A DNA stretch of 64,000 bases, from positions 222,282 through 286,281 of the forward strand of contig NW_025892689.1 in the NCBI RefSeq assembly GCF_002878395.1, read 5' to 3'. This document shows positions 22,171 through 32,914 of the stretch, one piece after another. Source of the DNA: Capsicum annuum. Lineage: Eukaryota; Streptophyta; Magnoliopsida; Solanales; Solanaceae. Under the pieces are notes generated by a model. That model made no database searches, was not told the origin of the DNA, and saw only the letters and a list, made by a program, of their open reading frames with translations. The position numbers and the translations under genes were made by a program. Numbering within the stretch: the stretch's first letter is position 1; each line of letters opens with the position of its first letter.

Positions 22171-25100
22171 ACATTCATCCTCGAATGTGGATAATTAACC
22201 TGAAACATAGAGGAATCTTAGTCTTCAAGCCATCATGTGTAACTGATAGAACTAAATCACTGGATCTCAAGAATAATGAGCTATTGAACTTGTCTGCAAA
22301 TGCATGAATCCTCAAGAAAAATAACTATATGGCTAAGATAGAAACGAGAGTGTTAACTTATGAGTAACCATTACTTTGCACTGGATCTGATCTCATGAGA
22401 AAGGATGAGAGGTTTATGACATAAAAACTCTGGGTATTACAACATCCCCCTCTTGGGATCGTTCATCCCTGAATGATAATAATTTGATGAAAATACTAGG
22501 AAGAGACTGTGATACTACATAGGATACTTACGAACTGAATCATGACTTAATATCTGAAACTAAAACTGATGCATGAACTGAGCTGAATTTATAATTTAAT
22601 TGGACACAAACACATTACCTCTTGAAATGTACATACGTGTAAGACTGCAGATCGTAAGACTAGCTGAAAAATTAAGAATCTATAGGAGTTTATCTCCTTG
22701 CTTGCTAAACTAGATTACAGGCTATATAGACTGGATCATACTGACTACCCATACTCAAATGGAGTATTTCTTCAGCACTTTTCTACGAAATTCTATTGAC
22801 ATTAGGGAGAAAAGAATTTTGGGCATGCTCTGAACAAGACATTTGACTAAAGAATTACAACATTGATATAACTCTATAGCATGGAATATAATTATATAAC
22901 TCATAAACTAGGATAAGATTTCTAGGCCGCAGGCAACACAACTTCTTACTTTCAAGCTTAGCATCACTTCTCAAATGCTCACTCAGCTCTACTATTCCCC
23001 TTAAATACCATACTCATTTAATCAACTTATAATTCTCATATTGGCACTGCAAAATCTTTCTACTAAGGTCTAAACTAAACTAAGTTCTCTCACCATGATC
23101 AAGCCTAACACTAAATCACAAGATACAACATGTCAAACCACAATACTAGTCTAAACCGCAAGGTTCAATGTCCTATATCTTCTTAGAGCTCACACCCTAA
23201 GCATAACATGCCTTACCACTTAAAAGACTAATTTAAAACTCTTGATATGGATTCACTAGTGCATATTGCATTCATCATCTTACACCCAACATGATATTCA
23301 AGCCTATCATTAAAAATCACATATAACATTAAGGCAAATACTCCTAAAGGCATACTTTGCATATTCTCTAAACCTTTATCAATAATAATTTTCTTGCACT
23401 TTTCTTAAAAACATACACACAATTTCTAACTAACCATAACATGTATCAAAGAATTGGCCTCAATCTTACTTCACACTTTAGTCTTAGATATAAAAGCATA
23501 AATAATCTTTCTTAATGAGGGTCATCAACTCTCTCACATATAAACCAGTGCTTATCCACTTTCATCACCACTATCTTAACATAGGAAGAGGTCACCGAAG
23601 GGCTAACACATATAAACCAGAAGCACGAAAACTACAATACATAACGTTAACACTTATCTTTGTCCTGAGGAATAAAATATCAAAGGCATGGATTCATTAA
23701 AGAAATCTAAGCTGACATGCATGATATACTGCAAACTTCACTAGTATCATGAGTTTAAAAACTGATCATACTCTGAAACATGAGTTTATACTTATCATGA
23801 GCTATTCAACATAAGACTGGAGTTCATAGATTCATAAGAGATAACTTGAATCATAGAGTGAAGTTGTTGCATGCTTTCTTGAAGCTGAGAATGGGCTTGA
23901 GCACACATGATAGGTATAAGCATAGGCATGTGGCATGGATTTATCATGTAAGTGATGGATTTGGTGTTGTAATGACTGAAATCCAAGGAATACTCTAGAG
24001 TAAGAAGGGATCACTATCTCATCATAACTCATTATTGACATGTATCACAATCTAATTCTCAAAACTCGGTTTGGTTCTTCACTAACCATCTCCCCTTTAG
24101 GTCAAAGCTGGTATTCTAAGTATGATGGTATACTCCATATCCTCAAGATTAAGCCATAATTTCATTATTCTATTATCTACACATAAATGCTAAACTCGCA
24201 AGAATAAACTAATTTCGAACTTACCAACTTCATTCTTGAACAACTCATCCATATGCCATCCTTAACTTTCTAGCTTCAATAATCATCATCAAACACTTAC
24301 ACTCTTATTTGCAACCATACCTACATCTCTAATCATATAATCATAACCTACAAAGATCACACCTCTATTCTTATATATTTTTTTTCCAAACCATGAGAAT
24401 AATAATCATAATAAAAAGGCTCAACATCTTCAATCATAACTCCTTAACTTAGCTATCAAGAACATCATAAATTATCTAACTAGCCTTTCTCCACCTAGAA
24501 ACTCAACTTTACTACTAACCCCACAATATGCAATAATCCTCCAAAACAATGCATCCTCATAGCACCTTGAGCACACCTCTACACCATACTTAATTACGAA
24601 CACATGATCTTACACTCTTACATACATTGTTCAGGCCTATTAGATCACTTCCATATAACTAGCATCAACAACCGAACCATCAACTGTTCAAACTTAATGT
24701 CTAGAGCTAAACATGATTTACAACCCAATCTCACACACAATTTTTGCTTCAAAACTATAGAACATAGCATTAAGAAAAACTAGTACACAATGCCAATCGA
24801 TCATAATGATATGGTCTATCTTATTCATAATCTGTTAACACATCCTCCTTCATCACATCATTACTATTTGCCCATCTTCGCACCTAAATTACTTTTATAG
24901 CTCTATAAATTTCAACTAAACTTCCTTTTGCAATCTCAGGAAAGCCTAAATTAACAATACTCAACCACCAAGTACTTTCATTAAAACCTATACTTTCCTA
25001 GCACAAAAAATACAATCAATAACTCTTTTCATACTTTAAGCAAACAACAATCCACCTTAACTAATAATCTCCTTCTCTAACTTTCACTAAACTAACAAAC

Positions 25101-26082
25101 AAGGATATATCACTTCATTACTAACTCGATCATATGCAAAAAGAAGATTCGGCTATACATACACTTAATAAATTACCCTTACCACCTTTCTTTTCACTAC
25201 ACTTCTAAACCCAAACTTCCAACCAACAAAAGAACGACAAAATAAACAACAAGTTGCTAGTGAATTAAAATAGGCTTTACACGGCTTCACTAGACTTTGG
25301 TCTTGTGTTTTGATTAAGAAAATTATGTGAATAAGAAAAAACTATGCTAGTGAATCTAAATAGGCCTCATACGGCTTCTCTAGACTTTGATTTTTTACAA
25401 ACATAATGATAACAAGATTACATAATACGAGAGATAGAAACTTGATACACAACATTCAATGATCTAAGAATACACCTTACTCTATCTTAATTGAATAACT
25501 CATAAGAAAAAGGGCATAACTTTAAATTTGAGAGACTTATAACACATTAAAAGGCTCCTCTCAAGGTGCTTTGTAATTTCTGAAACTTTCGCTAGTAAAT
25601 ATAAGAGCATTTTCTGGAGAAGAACTAGAACTTGTTGATCATGTTATCTCAAGAATAATACATAGATAAGGAAGAATAGATTATCATTATAGATTCTGAG
25701 GAGAAATTTAAAAGCATATCTGACACAGGCTTAGTGCATGATTTCTACAGGCCTGATAAAGCACTTCAGTTTTTAGAACTCAAAAGTACTGATAGGATAC
25801 TTTTGTAGCTCTCTTACAATTCCATAACTATCTATGGAGAATTAAGCTCAACTATTTTTGATACCATGGAAATATGGTAGAGATGGTCTGACTAGGGTAA
25901 GATGAGAATCTATATAAGTTTCTTGGAGAACTTTTTTATAGCACGATTTAAGACTTGAAAGAATGGAGACATATCCTAAATGCCCTGTAGCCTCTCGAAG
26001 AAAAGTACAGACGTCTCCGTACCATTCCACAAGACTCTACTAGACATGGTTTCATAGACACCCTAGGACACTTGAACTCTGT
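22171..26082 (-). other. Element C internal region, non-coding
   Basis: No open frame with retroelement motifs was found on either strand. The longest candidate near the PBS side (minus strand, 26030-25848, 60 codons) matches nothing I know. At 22432-22462 GGGTATTACA plus a polypurine-like block repeats the LTR/PPT border. From about 22950 to 25250 the plus strand is very poor in G and rich in A and C. A 44-bp direct repeat (GCTAGTGAATTAAAATAGGC-like) stands at 25258 and 25350. The region looks like leader or packaging sequence, not decayed gag-pol; this is inference. Confidence 0.65.
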
Positions 26083-26094
26083 GCTCTGATACCA
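26083..26094 (-). other. Primer binding site of element C, tRNA-iMet type
   Basis: The plus strand reads GCTCTGATACCA, so the minus strand gives TGGTATCAGAGC, the usual PBS complementary to plant initiator tRNA-Met, four bases from the LTR end. It fixes the element's orientation. Confidence 0.92.
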
Positions 26095-26098
26095 AGTT

Positions 26099-28473
26099 TA
26101 TAATGCCCCAAAATTGGGTCCCGAGACATCACACGGTGCTTAGGATCACTAGTGACCCCAAGCTAACCCTTCTACTGGCATAACTCATAAGCAACTGAAC
26201 AAAAATTATAGATCTATACAAATCTGTGGAAAATAACTCTTTTCTGAATATGATAGATATAAAACTAAATTTATAAGATTACCACTCTTCTTTTACAACT
26301 AAAACTAAAATAAAATACATCAACATCTACTGACTGTTCATGAAGCCTCTACTAGAACTAACTGTAGGTAGCTGGGTCATGAATCCCGACTATCATAACT
26401 CAATACGACTGGATAAAGAAAATACAACACTTCTCGAACCGTAAAACTAACTCAAGACCTTGAATTAAAAGGACTCATCACCTGCTGACTGGATACCACA
26501 AACTGACTTGATCTGAAGATGTACACTATACCTTATACCTACATTCTGAGAAAATATAACCCACATATGAATATGTGGGTCAGTACCATAGAAACGTACT
26601 GAACATATGGGGGTGCAATATATATATAAAATAATATCTTACTATCATCACAGATTATAAAATTATGCATGCTGATATAAATGACTCACTTAGCTCAAAT
26701 TAAAATCTTCATAATAATAAGAGAGTAAAATATATCAGGTGAAATATATGAATCATCATAATAAATCTCAATTCACTTCCATCTCGATTCTAAATCATCA
26801 AATCTCATAACAATTCTCTTTGGAATATATGTTCATTAAATATTTCGAAAATAATGACTTTCTCAAACTCAGTTTTTCAAACAAATATATTTTTATCTCA
26901 GATAGAAGAATAAGACTTTTCATATTAGATAGGAGAATACACACACACATTGGGAGTCTCTTACAATCGACATAAACTATGTGAGCTACATGGAGTCTAA
27001 CGTCCAACCCATATTGGGGAGAGCTGTCCTATCCTTACCATCAGAGTAGGACCTTAATCTTTTGTTCACTAGTAATCACTATATCAATCAGCCTTAGGAT
27101 CACATCCTAGGGGGCACGTAGTTCTAGAAAAGTACCAATCACAGCTATACCTCCCACTTGGTACTAAAGACTACACCCGGACTGAGCTCAGATCATTTCA
27201 AAAGAAAATCCACAACAACGCAATTCAACAATTCATATCGGGAGCCATCATACTACCTCTTTTTCATAATAAATCAATATGTGGATTTCTTTTCTCATTT
27301 GATTTCAAAAATAACTCTTTCAAGACCAAAAGGTCAAATCATTCAAATATCAAGGTGTGTATAACACATTACTTCACCAAAGATCATAATCTCAAAGAGG
27401 GTTTAAATCCCATATATCAACACTTGAACAAAACATTTCAAGATTCATACTTTCTATAGCAAAAAAGTATAACTCATATGAAAATTTGGAAATTCAACTT
27501 GAAACATGATATTAACATCAAAACTCAAGGAATTTATCTTTAAGACATCACAAAAATATCATAGTTTCTTAAACAAGAATATAGGATAATAGTTTCCATC
27601 TCAAATTCATAATTAAACAAGTAAAATCATGTATCTTCATAAAATAATACAAATTTTTGGGCACAAGAACGAAAAGGATGTTCTTGTTAAAAACCCCACA
27701 TACCTTAAACTTGGCTTTGAATGGACTCTTGACCTTGGGACTCTATTTGTGAAAATAATGAGTGTTTCTTGTAGCCCTCGGAATGGGAATTCCGAATATC
27801 AAACAATTATTAAAAACTCATGGTTGAATCTTGAGATATTTGAATTATTAGGTTGAAAACCTAATGAATGTTCTTGGTGATTTTGAGAGAAAGTAAACTT
27901 ATTTTGGTGTTATGGGGTTTTAATCCCGTGTTATAGACATATATAGGGGAGTTTTTGGCACTTGGAAGTGAGGTATACGGTGTACAACCCATGGCAGACC
28001 TTAAGGTGTGCGTCGCACACCTTATGGAAGACATTTAAGTATGCCTCACACTCCTAATCCCAGACATTTAATTGGGCGGTGCATTGCCTATCGCTCACCC
28101 TTACTGCCTCTCACAAAAATGGGCATAACTCTTCGCTCGGGTATTGGATTTTTGCGTAATTGATATCGTTGGAAAGCTAATTCAATTATCTAAAATTTGA
28201 TAGTTCTTGGGATGAAAAATTCCATGTATATTAAGAGATATACACGTTTGAAGTTGACCCTTGTAGAATCGAATGTCAAACTTTGGATGAATTAATTGGT
28301 CTTAGCTCAACTTTGTTCTAGGTCATTTCTATGAACATTTTTCACCTCTAAACTACTCCATAGACTAGGATAATGATCATACAACTTGTATTCATGTGAG
28401 AATCACTTGGATTAGAGCTTAGATATGCAGAAACGACGGTTAGAATTCTAGCACAAAAATACAGGATATTATA
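26099..28473 (-). repeat. Element C 5' LTR (right in window), 2375 bp
   Basis: It starts TATAATGCCCC and ends GGATATTATA on the plus strand; the two ends are near inverted repeats of each other (TRTAAYRCCCC type), with TG and CA both decayed to TA. It matches 20076-22153. The right neighbour is A's LTR from 28474. Confidence 0.9.
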
Positions 28474-28569
28474 GTATTTCCTATGGGTTCCAACCCCAAC
28501 CTAGTTGGGTTTTATATTTGATAATGACCGTTTGTGCTTTCTCACGAGAGTTGTAATTTGGGCGTATCA
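28474..28569 (+). repeat. Element A 3' LTR, right end
   Basis: GTATTTCCTATGGGTTCC to GGGCGTATCA equals the last 96 bp of B's LTR (compare 4847-4942). It proves that C lies within A's LTR and gives A's right border. Confidence 0.9.
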
Positions 28570-29311
28570 CCTATCAACAAGTTAACGACCCATCATTTGA
28601 AGTCGTAAACTAAAGTAAAGAAAGAGGTGTCCACTGGATAGAATTGATAACCAAGTTGATAGGTTATCAACAAGTTGACGACCTATCACTTGAAGTCATC
28701 AACTAAAGCAAAGAGATGTTATATTCTGGATAAGGGTTACGACAAGGATAATAAGCCGTCACCAAAGTGATGATCCATCACTCCTTGTCGTTAGTTGAAG
28801 TACAAGATCAAAATATTATTCCTTAATTTGATGAGCAAAGTAATGGGATATCAACCCATTGATAAGTCGTAACTTAAATTCTGGGCCCAGGTAATTCATT
28901 TGACCCGAATCCAAAACCATGACCCGATTCGAACCAATAACCCTTACTTTTTCAAATTCCTATGAATAATTTTGTTTTCCCACCAATTTTATTTTTGGTA
29001 CATTTTAACCTTCAATTTCTCTTTATTTACCATAAAAAAATAAGAGATTTATTAGAAAAATACCAAAAAGATGCCTATATCTCTACAAACTCTCTATATC
29101 TCTGCAAACTCTTCACATCTCCCGTCCTTTCCTTTTCAACTTCTACATTATTTTCTTTTCACCTTCTTAAAAGCAAGTTAGATAAGTGTTAGAGGCTTTC
29201 TTCTTTTTGAAAATTCTCTGAACTCACTAAGCATAGGATACAATAGCTTTTTGTTTTATGATCAAGTTGGGTATTAACAATGCGAAGTGCGTAGTTTGAG
29301 TCGACTTCAAA
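28570..29311 (+). promoter_or_regulatory. Element F spacer and ORF3 leader
   Basis: It has its own palindrome type: repeats such as TTGATAGGTTATCAACAAG and GACGACCTATCAC (28570-28880). A CT-rich leader follows (29080-29170: CTCTACAAACTCTC, CTTCACATCTCCCGTCC). It ends at CAAA|GTATGTT (GT at 29312). Position and order match A and B. Confidence 0.5.
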
Positions 29312-30193
29312 GTATGTTCTAAAATCTTTTCTCTGCTGAACATAATGAGAATTTCATGTAACTGAATGCATTAAAGATTAAAAAAAATTATGGAAAAATT
29401 TAAGTAATACAAAGTTGATTGGGTCACCCAAATCAATAAAACTTTGTATTGCTAAAAAGTGGCTCATGAACAAATTCTCGTTAAGTTATGAAATTCATCA
29501 TTGTTGGTAGAATAATTTAGCTTTAATTGAGTGTAAATCACTTGCACCCAAAATTATCAAGCATTGTTGAATCAAAATTCGGGAAGTATCTTATTTGGGA
29601 AATCATGATTACGGTTATAATGTTGGAATTGGGCATCAAGTTCAAATTCTTAGCCCGATCACTATGTTGAAAAGTCGTCAGGAAAGTGACCAATTATCAA
29701 TTAAGCTATTACTCAAACATTTGAATTGACGAGGATTTTGCTTTAGGCTAACGACAAGGCTGATAAGCCCTCACTTAAGTGACGACTTATAAACCAAGTT
29801 GTCACATGTGTTAAAACAATCTTGAATTCTACTTTAGGCTGATGACAAGGTTGATAAGTCATCACTCAAGTGATAACTAATCAACCTAGTCATCACCTAT
29901 CATTCTGAAGCATGATTTAATTCTGCTAAGGGCTAATGACAAGGCTGATAAACCATCACCTAAGTGATGACTTATCAACCAAGTCATTAACCATATGATT
30001 AGTGTGTTTGATCCCATTTCTAGAATGATGATTAAATTAATGGATGTTTTACTAAGTTCAATGAAAAGAATTTGATGAGTAAACCAATGTGTTTATTAAG
30101 ATACCAAAGTAAAGCTGAATGTACATAGAAGCTTATAATTCTTTGTATTTGTTTATTCTTGGGTACCAAACTGATTCTTTTCTTCTGATTTAG
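29312..30193 (+). other. Putative 5'-UTR intron in front of ORF3 of element F
   Basis: It starts GTATGTTC and ends TTCTTTTCTTCTGATTTAG, a strong plant-like acceptor with a pyrimidine tract; the ATG follows at 30202. Inside, three blocks of the palindrome GATGACAAGGCTGATAAGTC / CACTCAAGTGATGACTTATC lie at about 29745-29820, 29840-29905 and 29930-29990. The length is 882 bp. Confidence 0.5.
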
Positions 30194-30201
30194 ATATAAT
30201 C

Positions 30202-32030
30202 ATGGCTCCAAAAGAAAAGTCAAAGAGGCCAGTAAGAAAGTGAACAAAGAAAATTTTACTCAGAGACTGTTCACTGATTCTGAGAATGAATAGGAAGAAG
30301 TAGAACTTCAAAGATGTCTTATGAGGCAAAGCCTTCGTATATTAGAACCACCTCCCAAGTTTGAAGCGAGGGTGGTTGAGGAAGAAATCTTTGAAGAAGA
30401 AGACTCTTTTTACTCTGAGAAACCTTATTCTGAGCAACCAACAGAAGAAGATTCTCCAATATGGGGTGATGTGATAAAGTTTAAGAACCCTATCATTCAA
30501 AATATCATATGGTAAAAGTTTGAAGGTGCCTCAAAGATCTACCATGAGGGATTGGTACACACAGGCAGAAGGAAAATTAAGAGGCCCATATGTGAGGAAG
30601 TTAAAATAATCACATCTGGGTTAAGTAGATACCCACAACTAAAAAGGGATTTAAGAGATTATGATCTATTATGGACCACCAAAGAAGGCAAATCATACTA
30701 TCCAATGTTGTTAAGGGAATTTTATGCCAACTATACAGCAACCTTGGAAAACATGTACAAAAAGAGAGAAAAAGCTACAGAGAAGCCCAACATGAATCAG
30801 ATATCAGTTCGAGGAGTGATGGTAGATTTATCTGACCATAAGATCAATAAGTTTTTGCATGGTCCCAATTTTATTCCTCCAGTTACCTCCCCAGAGTTTT
30901 ATTTACAATGAATGATTGGGCAAATCAACACCCTTAGTTAGCATAGGTCATTGCAGATGGGGAGCCAGAATGGTTGGAAAATCCAAGTGCAAGGATTTTT
31001 AAGGCTTTGTTGTCTCAAGAAGAAAGGTTTTGGTGGGGAGTGGTAAGGTGCAGGATGATTTATAGTATGGGAGATAATATCCTAGGTGAGGGTAGAGCAA
31101 TGCTCGTTGGAAGCTTATTGTCAAATTTTCCCTTAAACTTTAGGGAAATCATTGCAGATGAGATCAAAATTTGTGCACATGACCCAATACAACATATCCA
31201 TTCCCTTGTTAGATTATAAGGTTATGCAAAGCAGCCCATGTTCCAATCCTCACTGGTATAGATAATAAAGTCAAGGACAACAAGACTCATAATCCTTACA
31301 TATTTAATGAGAGTAAACCTACGCTGGTTCTAGGTAATAAAGCAGGTGTAGAGAGTGACACTATCATTTCTAAGGGAATTCAGACACCTGCTACTACCAC
31401 AGGCTCTATCCAAAATATACACCTGTCTTTATTAAAGTCTTCTTAAGCTACTTCCTCTGTGGGTGCTGTACCTACTCCTGAAATAGAAGAATCTACTATG
31501 ATCATAACAACAGCATCTGAGTATGCAGTTACCCCACAAAGCTTCAAAAAAATAGTAAAAAGTTTTGAGGCATAATTGAGGTTATTTGCTAATAAGTTCG
31601 AGTTGCCTGTCTATAAGAAAATCAAAGTAGCCATTTCACCTTTCTTGACTCTCCATGGATGCATTGAAGAGATAGAAATTCGAGTAAATAAAAGGTTGAA
31701 AGAGATGTCGGTACCCAATCCTACAGTATTTAAGGAAGCCTTGGAAAAGGATAAATCTGACATCACAACCTTGTAAAGCCACCAAATTATGATACTCTTA
31801 GACCCTGTTATTGAAGAATCTAAAGAAGAAGAATCACAGTTTGACATCAGTGGGAAACTAGTTGATAAAAAAGACAAAGGCAAGTGAAAGAGAAGTGACA
31901 ACAATGAAAAAAAGATACTGGAAAAGCAAGGAAAGAGCAGGGAAGAGAAGAAAAACATGAAAAAGTATTGAGATAGTCGAAAGCAGATGGTGAACCACTT
32001 GAAGAAGCACTGAGGGCTGAGCTATAGGAG
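30202..32030 (+). pseudogene. Element F ORF3: Transposase_32-like env-position protein
   Basis: It starts MAPKEKSKRPVRK at 30202. An acidic N-terminal part (30321-30515, VVEEEIFEEEDSFYSEKP) is followed by the domain at 30552-31240: RRKIKRPICEEVKIITSGLS, YDLLWTTKEGKSYYPMLLRE, FYANYTATLE, VRGVMVDLSDHKINKFLHG, then EERFWWGVVRCRMIYSMGDN and FREIIADEIKICAHDP. The VRG...D.S...IN.FL pattern is diagnostic of the Transposase_32 family. A charged coiled-coil tail (31576-31960) resembles A and B. Stops at 30513, 30909, 31217, 31573 and 31774 and frame changes break it. Two blocks of over 80 codons stay open, making it better kept than the copies in A or B. Cellular role unknown. Confidence 0.8.
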
Positions 32031-32900
32031 CCTTAACTAGTATATCTTCTGAGACTATTGGGGAGTTCTTTACTCCACCAACCTCTGCTGTAGATGCACC
32101 GGTGCAACCTGATGCCACTAATGATACTTTTCTCGCGATAATGTATCAGCACAACCAGTGACTCGTGATGCAAGCACTTAAGGCAAGACATGTATTTCGT
32201 CACCCTTGTTGTTATAGTTTGATATATTTGCATTGAGGACAATAGATGTTTTTTGTTTAAGGGATGGGGGTGCTAGCAACCTCGAGGTATATTATTGTGT
32301 TCTATGCCCTTGAGTGTTATCTAAGAAATTGACATATTTAGGATTTGTTGTTTGTTTTTAGCTGTGTGTTATGTATGCATTAGGAATAGATTTAACTAAA
32401 TAGAAATTACATAAGTCCAAAAATTTGAAAAGTGTGAGCCTATCAAAATTTTGGTTGTGAAATTAATTGCTAGGTGTGTGGGAAACCATTTCTGTTTACA
32501 AAAGTATACAAATATGGTATTTCCTACTTGAGCTTGGGTTTTGATTGAATAATTGGTGATGTCCGTACAATTCCATGCCATTAGAGAATGAGGTTTTTCT
32601 GTTAATATGTTCTTATTGTGTCCATACATCTAGAACTTCCCCAAATCATTCTATTAGGTTTGAAAGTAGTCATCTATGAAGTGATCACAGGCCATTTTTA
32701 ATTAGTAATCCATTTAGCCAAATTAAACAAGCCTTAGGCATAGAATATATCCCTTTTTGAGCCATTAGAATATTTTCTTTGTTTCAACAAATTGATCACC
32801 TTTTATTGAGTTAATAATTAAGCCTTTTTTTGTCATTGTTATTATTAACCAAGGCTTTAAAACCATTATCATCCACCAGAACCTTTATTCTATTATTATT
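32031..32900 (+). other. Element F 3' non-coding region
   Basis: Shares the ATTGAGGACAA / GGGGG block (32231-32272) and stretches such as TAATCCATTTAGCCAAA (32703) with B and A. It ends with a 54-bp tandem duplication marked by TTATTATTAACCAAGGCT at 32839-32856 and 32893-32910. No coding. Confidence 0.65.
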
Positions 32901-32914
32901 AACCAAGGCTATAA

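Larger units (their letters stand above)
20076..28473 (-). mobile_element. Element C: LTR retrotransposon on the minus strand without recognisable coding (LARD-like)
   Basis: Two long LTRs (20076-22153 and 26099-28473) in direct repeat frame 3.9 kb. Read on the minus strand: LTR (28473 to 26099), tRNA-iMet PBS (26094-26083), internal region, polypurine tract (22170-22154), LTR. I find no gag or pol motif on either strand of the internal part, so it matches a large non-autonomous derivative. The family of the helper element is unknown; the LTR ends resemble Tekay/Del-type plant elements. It sits in A's 3' LTR. Its outer left end is deleted. Confidence 0.85.
1..28569 (+). mobile_element. Element A: Athila/Tat-like Ty3/gypsy retrotransposon, left end outside window
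   Basis: Visible parts in order: integrase end of pol (1-1195), spacer and ORF3 leader, ORF3 first part (2503-3423), insertion B (3429-17205), ORF3 last part (17211-17935), 3' non-coding region, and a 3' LTR (19465-28569) split by insertion C. The final LTR bases read GCGTATCA, like the LTR ends of B. A and B are diverged members of one family, sharing the same pol tail, ORF3, 3' region and LTR start (TGATGTT). A itself lies in element F; the five bases after it (28570-28574, CCTAT) would be its right target duplication, but the left copy is outside the window. Boundaries on the right are well supported. Confidence 0.85.
28570..32900 (+). mobile_element. Element F: Athila-like 3' part of a second family, split by A
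   Basis: Contains spacer with palindromes (28570-29000), leader (29070-29311), putative intron (29312-30193), ORF3 (30202 to about 32030) and 3' region (to about 32900) with the ATTGAGGACAA and GGGATGGGGGTG block at 32231-32272. The order is that of A and B but the sequence is much more distant, so it is another family. LTRs, gag and pol are not in the window. The right border towards LTR G is unclear. Confidence 0.7.

Noticed and set aside
29700..30000. CRISPR-like array
   Set aside because: Palindromic blocks with irregular spacing in a plant retrotransposon; no fixed repeat/spacer length and no cas genes.
30552..30911. Host gene coding for an unknown protein
   Set aside because: The reading frame matches ORF3 of the neighbouring elements A and B in order and motifs, so it belongs to element F.
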